From an uncultured bacterium (lineage in GTDB: Bacteria > Patescibacteriota > Minisyncoccia > Phycocordibacterales > UBA9973): 8,393 nucleotides of DNA. A program made the position numbers and the translations under genes. The notes below the pieces were generated by a model, which was not told the origin of the DNA, did not search any database, and worked only from the letters and a program-made list of their open reading frames with translations. How positions within the stretch are numbered: position 1 is the stretch's first letter; each line of letters opens with the position of its first letter. Positions 5,421-8,393 of this stretch are shown here, piece after piece. The DNA lies in contig CAITSL010000016.1 in NCBI GenBank assembly GCA_903895055.1, positions 1 through 8,393 of the forward strand. The letters are read 5' to 3'.

Positions 5421-5558
5421 TTACTTTGTTTCTTCCACTGCTTCCCCCTTACTTTCACTTATATTTTTAGTAGCACCACATCCATCACATTTCATAGTAT
5501 TCCCATCTATTCTTTTCATTGCACCACCACAACTTTCGCACTTCATATTTTCTTCCAT
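5421..5558 (-). CDS. Small double zinc-knuckle protein, 45 residues
   Basis: ATG at 5558, TAA at 5423-5421. The peptide begins MEENMKCESCGGAMKR and has a second knuckle KCDGCGATK, so Cys7, Cys10, Cys24 and Cys27 form two CxxC pairs in a zinc-ribbon spacing. An acidic, Ser/Glu-rich tail follows (ISESKGEAVEETK), which looks disordered. This CxxCG...CxxCG layout with almost nothing else makes chance unlikely. The function is unknown; such mini ribbons are often found alone in small genomes. No Shine-Dalgarno precedes the start, only an A-rich stretch. It converges on the ferritin-like gene, separated by the terminator at 5364-5398, and is divergent from the AI-2E-family gene. Confidence 0.75.
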   Translation of the reverse strand: MEENMKCESCGGAMKRIDGNTMKCDGCGATKNISESKGEAVEETK

Positions 5559-5713
5559 AATTTTTTTAAATTTAATTATTTTTTAATTTCGACCAATACT
5601 ATTCCACCGTATGGAGCCGTTTCAAGGACAGAATCCTTACAGGATCAAAAGTTTTAGTTTTACTCATAAATATGTTAAACTAAAGAGGTACTTTAAGCCT
5701 TAAGTACTTCTCG
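5559..5713 (+). promoter_or_regulatory. Divergent intergenic leader with several inverted repeats before the AI-2E-family gene
   Basis: This 155-base gap holds three visible structures. First, AAGGA-cagaa-TCCTT and ATCCT-tac-AGGAT (5624-5645) share the TCCT strand and exclude each other. Second, TTTAGTTT (5653-5660) and AAACTAAA (5677-5684) form eight-base arms around 16 bases. Third, GTACTT (5688-5693) and AAGTAC (5702-5707) form a hairpin just before the start at 5714, with AAAGAGG (5682-5688) as a possible displaced Shine-Dalgarno. A 30-codon open frame (5611-5703) runs through all of it. No strong -10 stands out. I infer a regulatory leader, not a known riboswitch class. Confidence 0.35.
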
Positions 5714-6745
5714 ATGAATAATCAAAAATCAGAACTTTATTTTTTATTTTTTCTCCTAGCGGTAGTATTTGCGCTTACCTTTTTTATTTTTAAACCTTTT
5801 CTTTACATTCTTATTTTAGCACTGATTTTTACGACTGTTTTTGGTTCGATTCATAAAAAAATTCTTTTTTTAACGCATCAAAATAAAGGATTGGCGGCAT
5901 TTTTAACCACTATTCTGGTTATTGTCGTAACTATTGTCCCTTTCGTTTTTTTAATTATCCAAATGTTTCGAGAAGCGACAGTACTATACTCTGCTATCGC
6001 CAGCAATGGCGGTTTGGTGAATCTCTCAGGTTTTATTGCAGGTAAATTGCAAGGTTTAGCAAAATTTGTTCACATATCGGTTAATTTTTCTTTTAATGTT
6101 GACCAATACCTTAAACAAGGGCTGGATTGGTTGATTCAAAATATCGGATTTTTATTTTCGAATATAATATACACAGTGGGTAGTTCAATAATTTTTCTTT
6201 TTGCGCTTTATTATTTATTTAAAGATGGCAAGAAGTTAAAAGAATCCATTACTGCCTTAAGTCCCCTAAAAGATGCTTATAATGAAAAAATTTTTTCTAA
6301 ATTGACCTTGTTCATTAATTCAGTAGTTTTAGGAAGTCTTTTAATTGCCGTTATCCAAGGAATCCTGGCAGCCATCGGGTTTTTCATCTTCGGAATTCCG
6401 AATGCCGTATTTTGGGGCAGTCTAGCGGCGGTAGCCGCTTTGATTCCAGGGATTGGCACATCGCTCGTAATTATCCCAGCTGTTATTTTTCTCTTTTTCA
6501 AAGGAAATATGCTTTATACTATTGGCTTTCTTATTTGGGGATTTACGGCAGTGATTCTGGTTGATAATGTTTTAAAACCAAAGTTTCTACAACGAGGAAT
6601 GCTGATTCATCCTTTTTTGATTCTTCTTTCTGTCCTGGGCGGAATAGTATTTTTGGGACCAATCGGATTCTTGTTGGGTCCATTGATCTTAGGTTTATTT
6701 TTTATTTTACTTGAAATTTATTCTTCTATTCATAAAGAGAATTGA
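5714..6745 (+). CDS. AI-2E family transporter (putative permease)
   Basis: A 343-residue polytopic inner-membrane protein of the AI-2E/UPF0118 family. Two helices lie at about 10-40 and a third at 60-85. A long hydrophilic segment (about 86-140), typical of this family, precedes further helices at about 145-170 and 200-226. The conserved C-terminal part has GIPN (227-230), ALIPGIGT (242-249), DNVLKPKF (284-291), HPFLILLSVLGG (299-310) and GPIGFLLGPLI (315-325). Family length is usual. Members have been linked to autoinducer-2 export or to sodium/proton exchange, but the name does not prove AI-2 transport and no luxS is visible here. It is followed after a single base by the YihY/BrkB-family gene, so the two are almost certainly cotranscribed. 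The start lacks a nearby Shine-Dalgarno and follows a structured leader. Confidence 0.9.
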   Translation: MNNQKSELYFLFFLLAVVFALTFFIFKPFLYILILALIFTTVFGSIHKKILFLTHQNKGLAAFLTTILVIVVTIVPFVFLIIQMFREATVLYSAIASNGGLVNLSGFIAGKLQGLAKFVHISVNFSFNVDQYLKQGLDWLIQNIGFLFSNIIYTVGSSIIFLFALYYLFKDGKKLKESITALSPLKDAYNEKIFSKLTLFINSVVLGSLLIAVIQGILAAIGFFIFGIPNAVFWGSLAAVAALIPGIGTSLVIIPAVIFLFFKGNMLYTIGFLIWGFTAVILVDNVLKPKFLQRGMLIHPFLILLSVLGGIVFLGPIGFLLGPLILGLFFILLEIYSSIHKEN

Positions 6746-6746
6746 T

Positions 6747-7601
6747 ATGCAAGTAAAAACAATAATTTCAATTTTCAAGGCCTCCCTCTATCATTGGCAA
6801 AGTCATCGCGCTCCGCGCATGGGAGCCGCACTTTCGTATTACGCTATTTTTTCTATTGTTCCATTATTAATGCTTATGCTGATAGTTATTGGTCCATTTC
6901 TGGGTAATAGCTATATGGAGGGAGCCATCGTTGGACAAGTTCACACACTCATAAATGCCCAAAGTGCCAATTTTATTCAATCAATTCTACAAGGACTGAG
7001 TGAAATGAAAGTTAATTTTTTTGCAATTCTTGTCAATATTGGAATGCTCATTGCGGGAACAGTAGGGGTTTTCTATGAATTGAAAAATTCACTGGACGAT
7101 CTTTGGGATACAAACCAATCTGGAAAAGAGACAAGGGGCTGGAGATATTATTTTTCTTCTCGTCTTTTGTCACTTTCAGTAATTCCCATTCTTGGTTTTC
7201 TATTGATGATTTTACTTGTTTTTAGCGAGCTTGTGAGCTTCGTTTCCGAACACTCACCTATCTTTGCCAAAATGACATTTTTATTTCAAGTCGGTACATT
7301 CATATTTTCTTTTTTTGTGCTGGGTTTCCTCTTTACCTTTATCTATCGTTTTTTACCAAAAAGAAAATTGCCTTGGAGAGAACTTGTCCGTGGCGCACTC
7401 GTAACGACTGTCCTTTTTGTGCTCGGAAAATTTGCTATTGGTGTCTATATTACAGATCTTGCAGGAACGTCGTTTTTTGGAACAGCCGGAGCGTTTGTTG
7501 TTCTTCTTTTATGGGTGTACTACTCTGTGCAGATTTTCTTATTTGGCGCATCGCTTACCTATGTGTATTCCAGACGATATGGGCGTTTGAAAGATAAGTG
7601 A
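6747..7601 (+). CDS. YihY/virulence factor BrkB family membrane protein
   Basis: A 284-residue inner-membrane protein with about six helices. Family marks are RMGAALSYYAIFSIVPLL (24-41) at the first helix, GVFYELKNSLDDLWDT (107-122), IYRFLPKRKLPWRELVRGAL (199-218) and FFGTAGAFVVLLLWVYYS (243-260). The basic C-terminus (SRRYGRLKDK) faces the cytoplasm by the positive-inside rule. The family was once annotated as ribonuclease BN, which is known to be an error; the true function is unclear, with transport or envelope roles suggested. I chose the ATG at 6747 because the upstream stop and this start form TGATATG with one base between and AAAGAGA precedes it. An upstream ATG at 6711 would overlap the AI-2E gene by 35 bases. 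It ends with TGA, 21 bases from the convergent dnaX stop, without a visible terminator. Confidence 0.9.
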   Translation: MQVKTIISIFKASLYHWQSHRAPRMGAALSYYAIFSIVPLLMLMLIVIGPFLGNSYMEGAIVGQVHTLINAQSANFIQSILQGLSEMKVNFFAILVNIGMLIAGTVGVFYELKNSLDDLWDTNQSGKETRGWRYYFSSRLLSLSVIPILGFLLMILLVFSELVSFVSEHSPIFAKMTFLFQVGTFIFSFFVLGFLFTFIYRFLPKRKLPWRELVRGALVTTVLFVLGKFAIGVYITDLAGTSFFGTAGAFVVLLLWVYYSVQIFLFGASLTYVYSRRYGRLKDK

Positions 7602-7622
7602 GTTAGAATGTCAATATAAAGA

Positions 7623-8393
7623 TTATCCTAAAATCTTTATAAGAGCCAGCTCGAACGGAAGTTCGGAGATGAAAGCTCGGTCGATGTTTTGATAGGCCTC
7701 TAAAAGAATTGTTAGGGTGGAAGAATTAATCATTTGGGGATCTTTTTTTATTAATTCTTTCAATAATGCCAAATCAACTTCGGACAAATCGGTATTCATT
7801 TCTTTTTCCAATTTGGGCGCATAGCGCAAAATTATAGCCATCCGGAATTTCTGGATGATTAATTTCAAATATAACTTCATGTCCAGATTCTCACTGGAAG
7901 CTTTCCCGACGACGAGAATCCCCTCTTCGATATTTTTATTTACGATGGCCGATAAAAATTCATTCACTAAGGTAGTTTTCGGCGCGCCGGTAATTTTCTC
8001 CACATCTTCTAATTTTACTTTCTTGGTCTTGCCTGCCACTCCGGCGGGTAAAGAAAAATTTACCACTTTTTGGAGTATGCCTAGCGCATCGCGATACGAA
8101 CCATCACCTAAAATTGCGATAAGTTCTGTGGAACCACTATCTAATTCAAAGCCTTCACGGCTTGCGACATCCGAGATCATTTTCTTTAAAATGACATCTG
8201 TTGCTTTTCGAAAGGTGAAAACCTGACAGCGGGAAATAATAGTCTCCGGCACCTTATGAAATTCCGTTGTGGCTAAAATAAATATTACATGCTTGGGCGG
8301 TTCTTCCAGAGTTTTGAGCAATGCGCCCCAAGCGTCTTTCGAAAGCATATGTACTTCGTCGATAATATATATTTTATATTTTGAATCAAAAGG
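7623..8393 (-). CDS. dnaX: DNA polymerase III subunit gamma/tau, C-terminal two thirds (5'-truncated by window edge)
   Basis: Clamp-loader ATPase subunit of the replicative polymerase. The frame is open to the window edge; 256 residues are visible and the P-loop end is missing. Visible from the edge: Walker B KIYIIDEVHML (7-17), the ALLKTLEEPP segment (24-33), sensor 1 FILATTEFHKVPETIISRCQ (38-57) with the SRC motif at 54-56, and sensor 2 GSYRDAL (98-104), where Tyr replaces the common Met of GSMRDAL. The collar domain follows to the end, LPFELALIKILG. It then stops, so the long tau-specific extension that binds helicase and polymerase in E. coli is absent; only a gamma-like form can be made. 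This compact form fits reduced genomes. It converges on the BrkB-family gene. Confidence 0.95.
   Translation of the reverse strand, partial: PFDSKYKIYIIDEVHMLSKDAWGALLKTLEEPPKHVIFILATTEFHKVPETIISRCQVFTFRKATDVILKKMISDVASREGFELDSGSTELIAILGDGSYRDALGILQKVVNFSLPAGVAGKTKKVKLEDVEKITGAPKTTLVNEFLSAIVNKNIEEGILVVGKASSENLDMKLYLKLIIQKFRMAIILRYAPKLEKEMNTDLSEVDLALLKELIKKDPQMINSSTLTILLEAYQNIDRAFISELPFELALIKILG

Noticed and set aside
3957..5852. Twelve-base match TTGGTTCGATTC shared by the tRNA-Gln T-arm (3957-3968) and the AI-2E-family gene (5841-5852), as a possible attachment-site pair.
   Set aside because: About two random matches of this length are expected in a window of this size, the second copy is inside a conserved coding frame, and no integrase gene is present.
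6711..6746. Upstream ATG at 6711 as the start of the BrkB-family gene.
   Set aside because: It overlaps the end of the AI-2E-family gene by 35 bases; the start at 6747 gives a one-base gap and has AAAGAGA before it.
1..8393. CRISPR array, transposase, toxin-antitoxin module, phage gene or recoded TGA.
   Set aside because: No regularly spaced repeat, terminal inverted repeat or matching protein was seen, and TGA ends both the AI-2E-family and BrkB-family genes at sensible places.

Overview
The window looks like a piece of a chromosome from a Candidate Phyla Radiation / Patescibacteria (Parcubacteria-like) bacterium. This is an inference from several signs: AT-rich DNA, very short intergenic gaps, almost no Shine-Dalgarno motifs, a DnaX that ends right after the clamp-loader collar, a small 'WQGW' membrane protein, and a histidine-kinase H-box of the form THKFRTPLTRIRW. 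TAA, TAG and TGA are all used as stops, so the code is standard and TGA-recoding lineages such as Gracilibacteria/Absconditabacteria are unlikely.

Layout: (1) 1-605, + strand: the 3' part of a histidine kinase, cut by the window edge just after the expected H-box. (2) 3798-613, - strand: a train of six genes, namely a zinc-ribbon protein, a two-helix membrane protein, an alpha/beta hydrolase, a 100-residue protein of unknown function, a 20-residue Lys/Pro peptide and a 527-residue membrane histidine kinase that converges on the first kinase. (3) 3910-3983: tRNA-Gln(UUG), divergent from that train. (4) 4009-5398, + strand: a YraQ/ArsP_1-type permease, then a standalone ferritin-like protein resembling encapsulin-associated ferritins (EncFtn), closed by a clear intrinsic terminator. 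(5) 5558-5421, - strand: a 45-residue protein with two CxxC knuckles. (6) 5714-7601, + strand: a two-gene membrane operon of an AI-2E-family protein and a YihY/BrkB-family protein, preceded by a leader with several inverted repeats. (7) 8393-7623, - strand: the C-terminal two thirds of dnaX, cut by the window edge.

What ties the window together is mostly expression logic. Several genes have a TATAAT-like hexamer only 6-8 bases before the ATG and no Shine-Dalgarno, which fits leaderless mRNAs. Twice this hexamer contains the stop codon of the preceding gene. The one clear Shine-Dalgarno belongs to the 20-residue peptide gene, where it lies inside a predicted hairpin. Functionally, the window combines sensing (two kinases with no visible response regulator), envelope transport (three polytopic proteins), possible iron handling (EncFtn-like protein) and replication (DnaX). 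I see no CRISPR array, insertion sequence or phage gene. Family assignments are by eye from motifs; no database search was run.
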